From assembly GCF_024498135.1 (NCBI RefSeq), contig NZ_JANHOH010000016.1, forward strand, positions 1 to 59,352: a stretch of 59,352 bases of DNA, written 5' to 3'. This DNA comes from Mucilaginibacter aquariorum (GTDB lineage: Bacteria > Bacteroidota > Bacteroidia > Sphingobacteriales > Sphingobacteriaceae). The notes under the pieces were generated by a model that was not told the DNA's origin, did not search any database, and saw only the letters and a program-made list of their open reading frames with translations. A program made the position numbers and the translations under genes. Below, one piece after another: positions 35,204 to 43,048 of the stretch; within the stretch, counting starts at the first letter, position 1, and every line of letters begins with the position of its first letter.

Positions 35204-36469
35204 TTGATTAAAGTCGATCATAGGCGGGGGTAAACTTGTTCTGTATTCAAGTTTTTGGTTTAGCGGTGTTAGGTCATCAAAGAAACCGCCATTTCTAAGG
35301 TAAAGCCGCCCATCCTTTAATCCCCCCGAATAATCTTTACGGTAATTTTTCCGGGCGGTTTCATCGCCTGTGTATTTGGCCCCTGTTACGGCGTGCCATT
35401 TCCCGGCGCTATCGCCCAGCCACTGATTGGTGTAATAAGCCATCCGTATTTTATCGCCATTATCAGGTTCAAAGTTTTCTACAAAAGAATACAGATCGGT
35501 TAGATAGCCGAACGTTTGCGGCCTGCTAAAACTGGCAATTAACAACCATTTATCAGTTCCTGTTTCTTTAAACCATGCGGTATATGTTGTTGAATTATAT
35601 AGTTTATCCGGGGCGGCTTCTAATAAAAACGCGTAGGTTTTACCCGCCTGCCATGGGTATAGCAAATAACTTTGCCCGCCCGATCCCTCGTCCCCAAACT
35701 CGCCGCCGTGTACCTTATCGCCTTTAGTCAACAATTTTATACGCAGGCTATCCGGGATGCTTTTAGGATCATCGGTATTAAACGGGCTCCATACCGAAAA
35801 CAGCACCCGGCGCTCAGTATCAGAATTTACCTGCATGCCAAAATATCCTCCGCTAAAACCATCGGCCATAAAATAAGAACCTATCACGTCCATTTTTTGA
35901 GGGACGGTAATTTCGTTATAAAACCATTTAACATCCTTTTTTATTTCCTGCGGGATGTTATAGCGTAAATGAACCGAAGGCCCCCGCCGCCCAAAATGAA
36001 AGGAAGATCCGGTTCTTACATAAGTAAGTTCATTTGCAGATTGAACACCTTCAACTATCAGGTCTGTTACGTCGGCATAAACGTTTCCTGACCTGCTTAT
36101 CCCCTTCAAATCAACTTTTATATAGCCAGGTTGCAGCATTACCTTGCCAATACTAAGAGTGTCAAAGCCTGTGTTAGCTACTTGCTTTGAAAAAGTGTGT
36201 TTGCCAATAGTAACGCTGATCTTGCTTTTCCCTTCGGGAACTCGTACTCTTAATGCAAATGTCAATTCTGCCGCTTTATCAACCCTAAAATATATGGATA
36301 TTGCATCCTGCGGGTTCTCCCAGTTAGTTAAGCCATCATCGGTAATAGTGGCTTTACCGGTAACCCATGCATTGCCTCCAAGTGGTATAATAGCCTTAGC
36401 CGACTGGCCCAATGCATACATCGTACCCGTAAGTGTAATAAATATTATAAGCGGGAGTGTTTTTCTCAT
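35192..36469 (-). CDS. Secreted DUF5077/DUF3472 protein
   Basis: A 425-residue secreted protein with signal peptide (LPLIIFITLTGTMYALGQS). An N-terminal DUF5077 beta-sandwich (about 25-150, with the IYFRVDKAAELTFALRVRV strand) is followed by DUF3472 (about 165-405). The latter has SSFHFGRRGPSVHLRY, GYFGMQVNSDTERRVLFSVWSPF and KDGRLYLRNGGFFDD. These domains are found with polysaccharide-active enzymes in Bacteroidota and probably bind carbohydrate. The gene is co-directional with the GH42-like gene, 43 bases upstream, and the two are likely one operon. Confidence 0.88.
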   Translation of the reverse strand: MRKTLPLIIFITLTGTMYALGQSAKAIIPLGGNAWVTGKATITDDGLTNWENPQDAISIYFRVDKAAELTFALRVRVPEGKSKISVTIGKHTFSKQVANTGFDTLSIGKVMLQPGYIKVDLKGISRSGNVYADVTDLIVEGVQSANELTYVRTGSSFHFGRRGPSVHLRYNIPQEIKKDVKWFYNEITVPQKMDVIGSYFMADGFSGGYFGMQVNSDTERRVLFSVWSPFNTDDPKSIPDSLRIKLLTKGDKVHGGEFGDEGSGGQSYLLYPWQAGKTYAFLLEAAPDKLYNSTTYTAWFKETGTDKWLLIASFSRPQTFGYLTDLYSFVENFEPDNGDKIRMAYYTNQWLGDSAGKWHAVTGAKYTGDETARKNYRKDYSGGLKDGRLYLRNGGFFDDLTPLNQKLEYRTSLPPPMIDFNQLPR

Positions 36470-36512
36470 TAAATGCGTAGCGACATGAAGGCTAAATTAA
36501 AAAATTAAGCCA

Positions 36513-38471
36513 TTACACCCATTTTATAACCAGTATTTCTTCGGCATCAATACTAATATGGTTTCTACCTACCTTGCCACCATTATTGGCAAAAAGCACC
36601 ATAGGTTGCAGTGATGGGTCTTTTAGGATCAGTTTTAACTCTCTCCTTACAACTGCTTTATTAATAATAATAGTCACAATTTCTTTATGGTTACCCATTA
36701 GCTTCATCAGCACACCCTTTTGTGGTTCTTCAAAAACAAAGGGCAGGTTTAATGTAGAATAGTCGAGAGCTTTGGCTAAAAATAGGTTAAGATGATCATA
36801 GGTGTTCAGTATCCTGCTGCCCAAACCCACAAGCGATGGCAGCCAATATACCTCACCTTTCCCAAACTCATTCCTGGTAGATGTTATATCATCGTTCCGA
36901 TAGGAGAGCGCCGTAGCTGTAGTGGCCTTTAAGTTGCCCCGCCATTGATAAGCAGGCAAGGCTATGCCATCAACAACCATTTCCTCCATATCATCAATAG
37001 CTTTGTATTCGAGCACATCGGCCCCCAACAAATCGCGCAGCGGGAAACCAAGTCGCATTGTGCCTACCGCGTTTTCGTCATAATAACCGGTTAGTCCATC
37101 GGCTATCAACTTGCCCCCCTTTGTTACAAAGGCTTCCAGCAAAGGCCAATATTTTGAGGGTATAGCTATTTGGTGCGCTAAAATAACGGCACAGCCGGCA
37201 TAGCTGGGTTTTGAGAAATCAAACTCACTTATCTCTTTTAAATTGGCTTGTACACCAGCTTCACTTAATGCTTCAAAATAGGCCAGCGCCGATCTCATTA
37301 CTCCACCCTCGTCGCGCCCCTCGTAGCTTTTGCCGCCGGTTTGCAACTTCTTTTCAACCCATAACGATTCGCGGGTGTACAATATATTTATGCCGGATGC
37401 TACCACTTTAGCCCCCTCAAAAAAACTAATGTGTTCATTAACCGAATCAATAACTTCTATAGCTGCCTGCAACCTGTCTGATGGTTCATTATGATAATTA
37501 AGCATGGCCCATTCGCCAGCTTCGATACCCGATGAGCGGGGATTTAAGCACCAGAATATCGCGCCTTTACTTTCCGTGCCAATAGCTATCCAAAGCCATT
37601 GCGTAATTTCTTGTTTAGTTGGGCAAAGCGATAAAAAGCCGCTATAGGTATTATTGCCCCCCTGCAGTTCGGTCATAAACCATGGGATCTCTCCCGCACC
37701 CGAGCGGATGATCTCGCAATTAGCCGAAACCGCCAAAGCATACTGCTCCCGATTAAAATAGCTAAAATGCCAGCTGGCATGTGCAGACCCGCCAAGGCTG
37801 GTCAGGAAGTCGCGCCAGTCGGTAAAGTTATACTCGGCTACATTTTTAAATATGGCGTGGTTATTTACATGGATGATACTATCCGGATCGTATTTATGGA
37901 TCTCGTCTGTAAGCCATTTCAGGAACCAGGTATTATAATATAAGTGGAAGCGTTCATCGGCAAAATCAAAATGGTCATAACCTCCGCTGTTATATTCAGA
38001 GTAGGCCTGGGCGGCTTTCCACTCGCGGTATTTATCAGTAGCAAATTGCTCTTGCGGAAAATGGCCAACGCCCGGCTCGTTTACCGGCACCCAGCCATAG
38101 CAGGAATCAAATTGTTTAAAATGGGGAACAACACTTTCTACATATCGCGCTATAGTGCCTAAATGGTCTTCGTCCTTGGGGAATTTTAAGCCGCCCAGAT
38201 CGGTAAAAGCCGTGGCTGGGAACAGGTTGCCATAAACTTTGATACCATATTTATCTGCGGCTTTGTAGGCGGCATCAAACAGGGTATAATCCCACTTGCC
38301 ATCAGGTTTACGCATGTAGGTTTCAAACAGGCGGATGCGTGTAACGGTCATGCCGGCCTCCTGCAATCTGCGAAACCAGAGATCTATCTCTTTAGGCGTC
38401 TGGCCGGGTTCAATAAAAACCTCGGCACCTATCATTATGGGTGTGGCTTGTTCTTTAGTGGTATTCTGCAT
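36513..38471 (-). CDS. GH42-like beta-galactosidase family protein
   Basis: A 652-residue clan GH-A (TIM barrel) hydrolase, closest to GH42. The acid/base Glu is E132 in GWVPVNEPG and the nucleophile Glu is E268 in WFMTELQGG, at the expected strand ends. A Rossmann-like trimerisation domain follows (about 400-590, GCAVILAHQIAIPSKYWPLLEAFVTKGGKLIADGLTG), then a short beta-domain. No signal peptide is visible, so it probably acts in the cytoplasm on imported oligosaccharides, unlike the secreted GH3 and GH78 here. Beta-galactosidase is the family's usual activity, but substrate assignment is tentative. It is operon-linked to the DUF3472 gene. Confidence 0.85.
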   Translation of the reverse strand: MQNTTKEQATPIMIGAEVFIEPGQTPKEIDLWFRRLQEAGMTVTRIRLFETYMRKPDGKWDYTLFDAAYKAADKYGIKVYGNLFPATAFTDLGGLKFPKDEDHLGTIARYVESVVPHFKQFDSCYGWVPVNEPGVGHFPQEQFATDKYREWKAAQAYSEYNSGGYDHFDFADERFHLYYNTWFLKWLTDEIHKYDPDSIIHVNNHAIFKNVAEYNFTDWRDFLTSLGGSAHASWHFSYFNREQYALAVSANCEIIRSGAGEIPWFMTELQGGNNTYSGFLSLCPTKQEITQWLWIAIGTESKGAIFWCLNPRSSGIEAGEWAMLNYHNEPSDRLQAAIEVIDSVNEHISFFEGAKVVASGINILYTRESLWVEKKLQTGGKSYEGRDEGGVMRSALAYFEALSEAGVQANLKEISEFDFSKPSYAGCAVILAHQIAIPSKYWPLLEAFVTKGGKLIADGLTGYYDENAVGTMRLGFPLRDLLGADVLEYKAIDDMEEMVVDGIALPAYQWRGNLKATTATALSYRNDDITSTRNEFGKGEVYWLPSLVGLGSRILNTYDHLNLFLAKALDYSTLNLPFVFEEPQKGVLMKLMGNHKEIVTIIINKAVVRRELKLILKDPSLQPMVLFANNGGKVGRNHISIDAEEILVIKWV

Positions 38472-38549
38472 GTTAATAATCTGCAGGAATGTTTCATCCT
38501 GTGAGGTATTAACTTTTTAAAGCGGGAATGGTTTTAAAGGGTAATTAGA

Positions 38550-39145
38550 TTATAGGTGTGGGTTATATTTACTCAAAGGCTTTGGCAGAAAATAACCTTT
38601 AATAGAATCGGGGTTGCAAACACATATCTGAATATGTAAACGGGAAGATATTGTAGCACCCGGATATATTTCTTCACCCTCGGGATATGCACAGCGTATT
38701 GTATCTAATGATTGTTTGCCTGCATCGGCATTGGCCTGATGAATATATTTTATTACTGAACAGTCTAATGCGCGATTGTTACCCTTATTAACAGGCATTT
38801 TTTCTTCCAGAATGTCTTTAATTTCTTTGAGTTTATTATAAGATTCCTTTAATATTTCAAGCGAGACGGTTTCAACGAGATCAAGACAGTTGCCAAGTTC
38901 AATTATTGCCCCAATAACAAATGGGATTTTAGCCGCAATTTTATTTTTTTGTTTACTGCTGCTGTTTCAGTAGCATATTGTAATGCTCGTTCTGCATCCT
39001 GTTCCCAGAAATAACTTCCCGGCCCTAACCAATCCCATGGGTTATCACTTGGCAGCAATTCATCCGTGCCATTTAACAAGCGCAAACCAACTTCTTTGTC
39101 ACAACTATGAAAGCCAATTACATAGCCTGTTTGAAATCCCGGCAT
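38550..39145 (-). pseudogene. ADP-ribosyltransferase-like gene with a frameshift in an A7 run
   Basis: Two frames form one protein. The first (start 39145) has YVIGFHSCDKEVGLRLL and WDWLGPGSYFWEQDAERALQYA, the H-x-Y/F-W pattern of ADP-ribosyltransferase-type folds. It then stops early (TAA near 38903) after a run of seven A residues at 38942-38948. In the -1 frame the reading continues without break as KIAAKIPFVIGAIIELGNC, through MPVNKGNNRALDCSVIKY and SSRLHIQICVCNPDSIKGYF, to a stop at 38550. One extra A restores a 198-residue protein. A sequencing error, real inactivation or phase variation by slippage all fit. The ART identity is inferred from motif shape. Confidence 0.6.
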
Positions 39146-39152
39146 TATTCAG

Positions 39153-39344
39153 CTATTTTGTAAACCTACCGGAAGACGAAGTGTTTTTATTAGAATTTGC
39201 TTTATGAGCAGAGTCTGTTTTTGTTGAAGCATCATTTATACCTGCCCTTATCAAGAATGCTGCTGCTGCCTCTTTTGAAGAAGTCGCTTTAGTTGCGGTG
39301 TCCCTAATAACCGCTATTTGTTCTTCGATGCTTCTTGTCGTCAT
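39153..39344 (-). CDS. Small basic protein paired with the ADP-ribosyltransferase-like gene
   Basis: A 63-residue protein with an N-terminal amphipathic helix (IEEQIAVIRDTATKATSSKEAAAAFLIRAGI) and a polar, Ser/Lys/Asn-rich, probably disordered tail. No family is recognised. It ends seven bases before the start of the frameshifted ADP-ribosyltransferase-like gene, so the two are translated as a unit. Such tight pairing of a small protein ahead of a toxin-like enzyme suggests an antitoxin or chaperone role, which is inference only. A TAACTTTG element (minus strand, 39349-39356) ends four bases before its ATG, suggesting its own near-leaderless promoter. Confidence 0.6.
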   Translation of the reverse strand: MTTRSIEEQIAVIRDTATKATSSKEAAAAFLIRAGINDASTKTDSAHKANSNKNTSSSGRFTK

Positions 39345-39348
39345 AGTT

Positions 39349-39356
39349 CAAAGTTA
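39349..39356 (-). promoter_or_regulatory. -7-like element directly before the 63-residue gene
   Basis: On the minus strand TAACTTTG is followed by AACT and the ATG at 39344. This matches TAnnTTTG with almost no leader, as also seen before panD. The -33 region is not clear. Confidence 0.35.
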
Positions 39357-39363
39357 ATAATAT

Positions 39364-39798
39364 TTACGTAGATTGAATATAACTGTGCAACTGCTCTATG
39401 GTTTCCTTTTGTGAGTGGATGGTTTCGTAGATCACATCGTTAATAGATACTATTCCGCATAATTCATCGGCGGCATCAAATACCGGTAAATAACGGATAT
39501 TGTTTTCGCTCATTACCACCATACAGGTATCAATTGACGATTCGGGGGTGATCTTAGGAAAATCATTACTCATGATCTCGCTTACAACGGTCTCATCCGA
39601 GTGTTTACCCATCAATATGATCTTACGGGCATAGTCCCGTTCTGTTGCAAGGCCAATGTATTTACCGTTCTCGGTCACCACAACCGATCCGATGTTTTTT
39701 TCAGACATCAGCTTCAATACGTTTAAAACAGTAGTTTGGGCAGGTACAGCAATAACATTGCTCCCCTTGCGGGCAAGGATGTGTTTAACGCTTTTCAT
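39364..39798 (-). CDS. CBS domain pair protein
   Basis: A 144-residue protein made of two CBS domains. The first holds KLMSEKNIGSVVVTENGKYIGLATERDYARKII, the second VVMSENNIRYLPVFDAADELCGIVSINDVI. Such Bateman modules bind adenosyl ligands (AMP, ATP, SAM) and regulate partners. No effector domain is attached here, so the partner is unknown. It lies 75 bases downstream of pdeM and 19 bases upstream of the 63-residue gene, all on the minus strand. Confidence 0.9.
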   Translation of the reverse strand: MKSVKHILARKGSNVIAVPAQTTVLNVLKLMSEKNIGSVVVTENGKYIGLATERDYARKIILMGKHSDETVVSEIMSNDFPKITPESSIDTCMVVMSENNIRYLPVFDAADELCGIVSINDVIYETIHSQKETIEQLHSYIQST

Positions 39799-39873
39799 AT
39801 CAGTTGGGTTTGTTTGGTGACTGAATTTACGAATAACTAATAGAAAAACAATAGGTTAATGCGAAAAAAGATA

Positions 39874-40539
39874 TTAACTAATAGCGATCACCTTATCTTT
39901 TAACACCCCAAACACCCTATCGGCCTTGCGGCTTAGGATGGCAACCCTACCCGTAAATTTACCGAATGAGGGCAATATGGCCTGGTTTTTACCAAATGCG
40001 AAACAGGGCAGTGTAACACTTTGCCTGCCCCTGCCAACCAAATTAATACCCGGGTGGATATGTCCGCATAAAACGTAACCGTCCTCATCCTTCTCCTCCG
40101 GATCGGCCAGTGGATGATGCAGCATCAGGAAAGGACCAACGGCTAATTTTTGATGCAGGATGATCCCCAGATCGGTATAATGTTTATCGCTGATGATATC
40201 ATGGTTGCCTTTTATCAGGATGATTTGCAGCCTGGGGAACTGACTGCGCCAAAGCACAAACCAATCCCAATCATTGTTCATATCGCTATGAAAAAGGTCG
40301 CCCAGGAAGATCAGTTTTTCGGGTTTGTGCTCATAAATAAGGTCGGATAGCATGGCCAGGTCATCCTGTTCCATATTGCGGGGGATAGCGATACCTGCCT
40401 TACGGAAATGCCCTACCTTGCCAAAATGTACATCAGCCGCTATTAAAGCTTTTTCCTGCTGCCAGTAAATAGCCTTTTGTGGTAACAGTAAAAGATCCTG
40501 ATCTAAAAATTGAAAGGGGGTGCCCGCACTCATCGTCAT
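39874..40539 (-). CDS. pdeM: Ligase-associated DNA damage response endonuclease PdeM
   Basis: A 221-residue calcineurin-like metallophosphoesterase of the PdeM type. The metal-binding motifs are in order: ADVHFGKVGHFRKAGIAIP, FLGDLFHSD, IKGNHD, LHHPL and CGHIHPG. In other bacteria pdeM accompanies a Lhr-like helicase, an exonuclease and an ATP-dependent DNA ligase, which together act in DNA repair. None of these partners lies in this window, so the set may be split or encoded elsewhere. The ATG at 40539 has an alternative two codons further in. Confidence 0.85.
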   Translation of the reverse strand: MTMSAGTPFQFLDQDLLLLPQKAIYWQQEKALIAADVHFGKVGHFRKAGIAIPRNMEQDDLAMLSDLIYEHKPEKLIFLGDLFHSDMNNDWDWFVLWRSQFPRLQIILIKGNHDIISDKHYTDLGIILHQKLAVGPFLMLHHPLADPEEKDEDGYVLCGHIHPGINLVGRGRQSVTLPCFAFGKNQAILPSFGKFTGRVAILSRKADRVFGVLKDKVIAIS

Positions 40540-40877
40540 AGGTTACAAAGATAAGGACTTTGGTTTTATTTGGTGAAGCTCCACCCCGGCCCTCTCCAAA
40601 GGAGAGGGGGCTGTTAAAGTAAAGTCCTTTCCTTTGGAGAGGATTATTTCATGAGGGCTTTGCCGTTTAGGCGAGGCTCTAACCCGCATGCAAAGTAAAG
40701 GCGGGAAGTTATATTATCAAGTTAACTCCCCTCTCTGCTTCGCAAAGAGGGGAGTTAAAAATTTTTCACCCTCTTTCCGCGTAGCGAAGAGAGGGTCGAC
40801 GAGCGAAGCAAAGTCGGGGTGAGTTAACCCGCAAAGTGATGCATTAACCGAGTAGTAAATTATTGTAATATTGCCTT
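40540..40877. repeat. Gene-free region filled with palindromic repeats
   Basis: No gene is visible in these 338 bases. They contain GCCCTCTCC-AAA-GGAGAGGG (about 40593-40613) with an inverted CTTTGGAGAGG copy about 40 bases on. A perfect 13-bp stem TTAACTCCCCTCT/AGAGGGGAGTTAA lies at 40722-40758. The inverted second copy of the CTCACCCCGAC family is at 40766-40827. They look like a stack of several dispersed elements between the divergent pdeM and MazG-like genes. Confidence 0.8.
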
Positions 40878-41204
40878 ATGGAAATTAAGGAAGCACAGCA
40901 TCTTGTAGATAACTGGATAAAAACAACTGGTATACGATATTTTAACGAGCTAACCAATACCGCTATTTTAATGGAGGAGGTTGGTGAGGTGGCACGTATA
41001 ATGGCAAGGCAGTATGGCGAGCAATCGTTTAAAAAATCGGACACGGAGGTAAACCTCGCAGATGAAATGGCCGATGTGCTGTTTGTACTCATTTGCCTGG
41101 CCAACCAAACCGGTATTGACCTGACCGCCGCTCTGGAAAAAAACATGCAAAAGAAAAGCATCCGCGACGCCGACAGGCATAAGAATAATGACAAACTTAA
41201 ATAG
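40878..41204 (+). CDS. MazG-like nucleotide pyrophosphohydrolase
   Basis: A 108-residue all-alpha NTP pyrophosphohydrolase of the MazG-like type. The Mg2+-binding acidic residues are in LMEEVGEVARIMARQYGE and LADEMADVLFVLICLAN (the ExxE...ExxD pattern). It would hydrolyse (d)NTPs to monophosphates in house cleaning of the nucleotide pool. The compact single-domain size distinguishes it from full-length MazG. It is preceded by the repeat-filled region and followed by DUF4349. Confidence 0.9.
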   Translation: MEIKEAQHLVDNWIKTTGIRYFNELTNTAILMEEVGEVARIMARQYGEQSFKKSDTEVNLADEMADVLFVLICLANQTGIDLTAALEKNMQKKSIRDADRHKNNDKLK

Positions 41205-41325
41205 CAATATTTGATACTTAATTTCAAGTAAACACATTATAACAAAATATAATTTGTTTATTTCTGTAATTATAAAATATAATTTGGCTATCTTCGTTTA
41301 TACAATAAATTAAAGCAGCCTTATT

Positions 41326-42264
41326 ATGGAAAAGTATCTATTTATTCTGTTTGCCTTAATGCTGGCATTTACAGCATGCAAAAATTCTTCACCCAAAGAA
41401 AAATCGGTATCAACGGAGCTGATAATGCCCCCACCGGCTATAAAGGCGGATGAAGAAATACTGGCTAAAGCTTATGCTCCTCCTGCAATAAGAGAAGTGG
41501 AAGTTGCCGAGCCGGTGGGCAATCAAATAATGGCAGACAAATCAGCAGGCGGTGTGGATGCGTCCCTCGTTAAAAAAAAGAATGTTGCTGATACAGAAAA
41601 GAAGATCATCAAAGAGGGTGATATCCGGTTCGAAACAAGCGACGTTGCCAAAACCCGCGAACAGATCATCAGTTCTTTAAAACACTTAGAAGGTTATGCT
41701 GAAGATGACAGCGAAACAACAGATGGGGTGTTGGGCAGTAAGGAGTACACTATTATCATCCGAATTCCTGCCAAAAACTTTGATACCTTTTTGGGGACGG
41801 TTTCCTCTACAGCCACCAAGATAGATAGCCGAAATATCCGCATAAAAGATGTTACCTCGCAATTTATAGATACTAAAGCACGCTTAGAGAATAAGCTGCA
41901 GCTCGAAAAACGGTACTTGAACCTGCTAAACCGTGCAGGCAAAATGCGCGATCTGCTGGATATTGAAGAGAAACTAACCGAGATCCGCAGTGATATAGAA
42001 TCTACCCAAAGCCAGCTGAACTACATGAGCAAACAGGTGGCCTACAGCTCGTTAAATATCACTTTTTATACCAAGCAACCAGAACAGGTTGCCGCCGGCA
42101 ATGGCTTTGGTTATAAACTTAAAAGCGCGTTGATAAGCGGATGGGAGTCGTTACAAAACTTGTTCTTCGGCTTATTATCCAACTGGTATTTGCTGCTTGT
42201 AATCGCTTTAATAATTGTATTTGTAAAGCGGTGGCGTGGGCGTAGGATAGCTAAACAAGCTTAA
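41326..42264 (+). CDS. DUF4349 lipoprotein
   Basis: A 312-residue lipoprotein: the signal ends in MLAFTAC with C18 lipidated. A low-complexity region follows, then the DUF4349 domain (about 90-295). The domain shows KKIIKEGDIRFETSDVAKTREQI, IIIRIPAKNFDTFLGTV, and a long coiled-coil (LENKLQLEKRYLNLLNRAGKMRDLLDIEEKLTEIRSDIES). A C-terminal transmembrane helix (LLSNWYLLLVIALIIVFV) and a basic tail close the protein. The function is unknown. It resembles periplasmic coiled-coil adaptors anchored in the membrane. A TATCTTCG -7-like box lies at 41289-41296. The 3' end overlaps the convergent comB by 14 bases. Confidence 0.9.
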   Translation: MEKYLFILFALMLAFTACKNSSPKEKSVSTELIMPPPAIKADEEILAKAYAPPAIREVEVAEPVGNQIMADKSAGGVDASLVKKKNVADTEKKIIKEGDIRFETSDVAKTREQIISSLKHLEGYAEDDSETTDGVLGSKEYTIIIRIPAKNFDTFLGTVSSTATKIDSRNIRIKDVTSQFIDTKARLENKLQLEKRYLNLLNRAGKMRDLLDIEEKLTEIRSDIESTQSQLNYMSKQVAYSSLNITFYTKQPEQVAAGNGFGYKLKSALISGWESLQNLFFGLLSNWYLLLVIALIIVFVKRWRGRRIAKQA

Positions 42265-42967
42265 CCAACTTCTCGCCATCCAATACCGGGATAGCAGTGG
42301 TCAGATCAATCTGCAGGCAAAATTCGATATCTTTCTCGATACCAAGTTTTCTGAGGCGTTCCCCGTGAGATGTTTTGCTGAGGTAATGGCTGATATCGTT
42401 TTTACCGATCTGGAACAGGTCGTTGGCGGCGATGGCGGGGTCATCCAAGATAAAGCCGTTGTTTTTTAACTGCTCTATTACAGCACCGGCAAAAAGGGTG
42501 TCTTCCAGGTTAAAGTTATTTTGCCAGCCGGCACAAACCAGCAATATATTACCCTGTTGTGCCCTTAACCAGGTGCATAGCGAGGTAATATTCAGAAAAG
42601 AACCTATTACGATCTTCCTTGCTTTGCGCGATAAATGCAATGCATGGGTACCATTGGTGGTAGTTAGCACAACGGTTTTACCAGCTACTTTTTCGGCGGT
42701 GTACGAGAACGGGGAATTGCCAAAATCAAAGCCGGAAACCACTTCACCATTGCGCTCGGCTGCCAGTAAATAGCCCGGACCTTTTTCACGGTAAGCGGCA
42801 CATTCTTCTACTTCTGATACCGGGATAATGGCCTCGGCACCATTCTCTATCCCATAGCAAATAGAAGACGTTGCCCTGAAGATATCTATTACCACCACAA
42901 TATAATCCTCTACGTTGTAAAGGGGTATAAGCGCGGGGGTAAGGCAAACGTCTAAACTGCGTGTCAT
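42251..42967 (-). CDS. comB: 2-phosphosulfolactate phosphatase family protein
   Basis: A 238-residue ComB-type phosphatase. Conserved regions are VVVIDIFRATSSICYGIENGAEAIIPV (metal-binding Asp in the first strand), FDFGNSPFSY, VVLTTTNGTHAL, and VCAGWQNNFNLEDTLFAGAVIE. In methanogens ComB makes sulfolactate for coenzyme M. In Bacteroidota its role is uncertain; no other com genes are nearby, and sulfonolipid-related or detoxification roles are guesses. It lies downstream of gcvT on the same strand, with a palindromic repeat between them. Confidence 0.88.
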   Translation of the reverse strand: MTRSLDVCLTPALIPLYNVEDYIVVVIDIFRATSSICYGIENGAEAIIPVSEVEECAAYREKGPGYLLAAERNGEVVSGFDFGNSPFSYTAEKVAGKTVVLTTTNGTHALHLSRKARKIVIGSFLNITSLCTWLRAQQGNILLVCAGWQNNFNLEDTLFAGAVIEQLKNNGFILDDPAIAANDLFQIGKNDISHYLSKTSHGERLRKLGIEKDIEFCLQIDLTTAIPVLDGEKLVKLV

Positions 42968-42990
42968 TGGGGTAGTTATTGGTCACTGGA

Positions 42991-43028
42991 TCATTGGTTA
43001 TTGCGTTTTAAAACACAATAACCAATGA
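42991..43028. repeat. 38-bp near-perfect palindrome between gcvT and comB
   Basis: Two 19-bp arms meet without a loop, with a single mismatch. The left arm begins TCATTGGTTATTG and the right arm ends CAATAACCAATGA. Related words (TCATTGGGG, TTATTGGTCACTGG) precede it at 42964-42990. It is probably one of the dispersed palindromic elements. No T-run follows on the gcvT (minus) strand. Confidence 0.7.
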
Positions 43029-43048
43029 CTTTATGACAAGCGAAGCTT

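Noticed and set aside
38942..38950. Programmed -1 ribosomal frameshift site in the ADP-ribosyltransferase-like gene
   Set aside because: The slip sequence in frame is C AAA AAA A, not a full X XXY YYZ heptamer, and no strong downstream stem or pseudoknot was seen. A changed A-run length is the simpler explanation, though not excluded.
42961..43030. Tandem TCATTGG-like words as a CRISPR or VNTR
   Set aside because: Units are short, degenerate and without regular spacers; the main feature is a palindrome.
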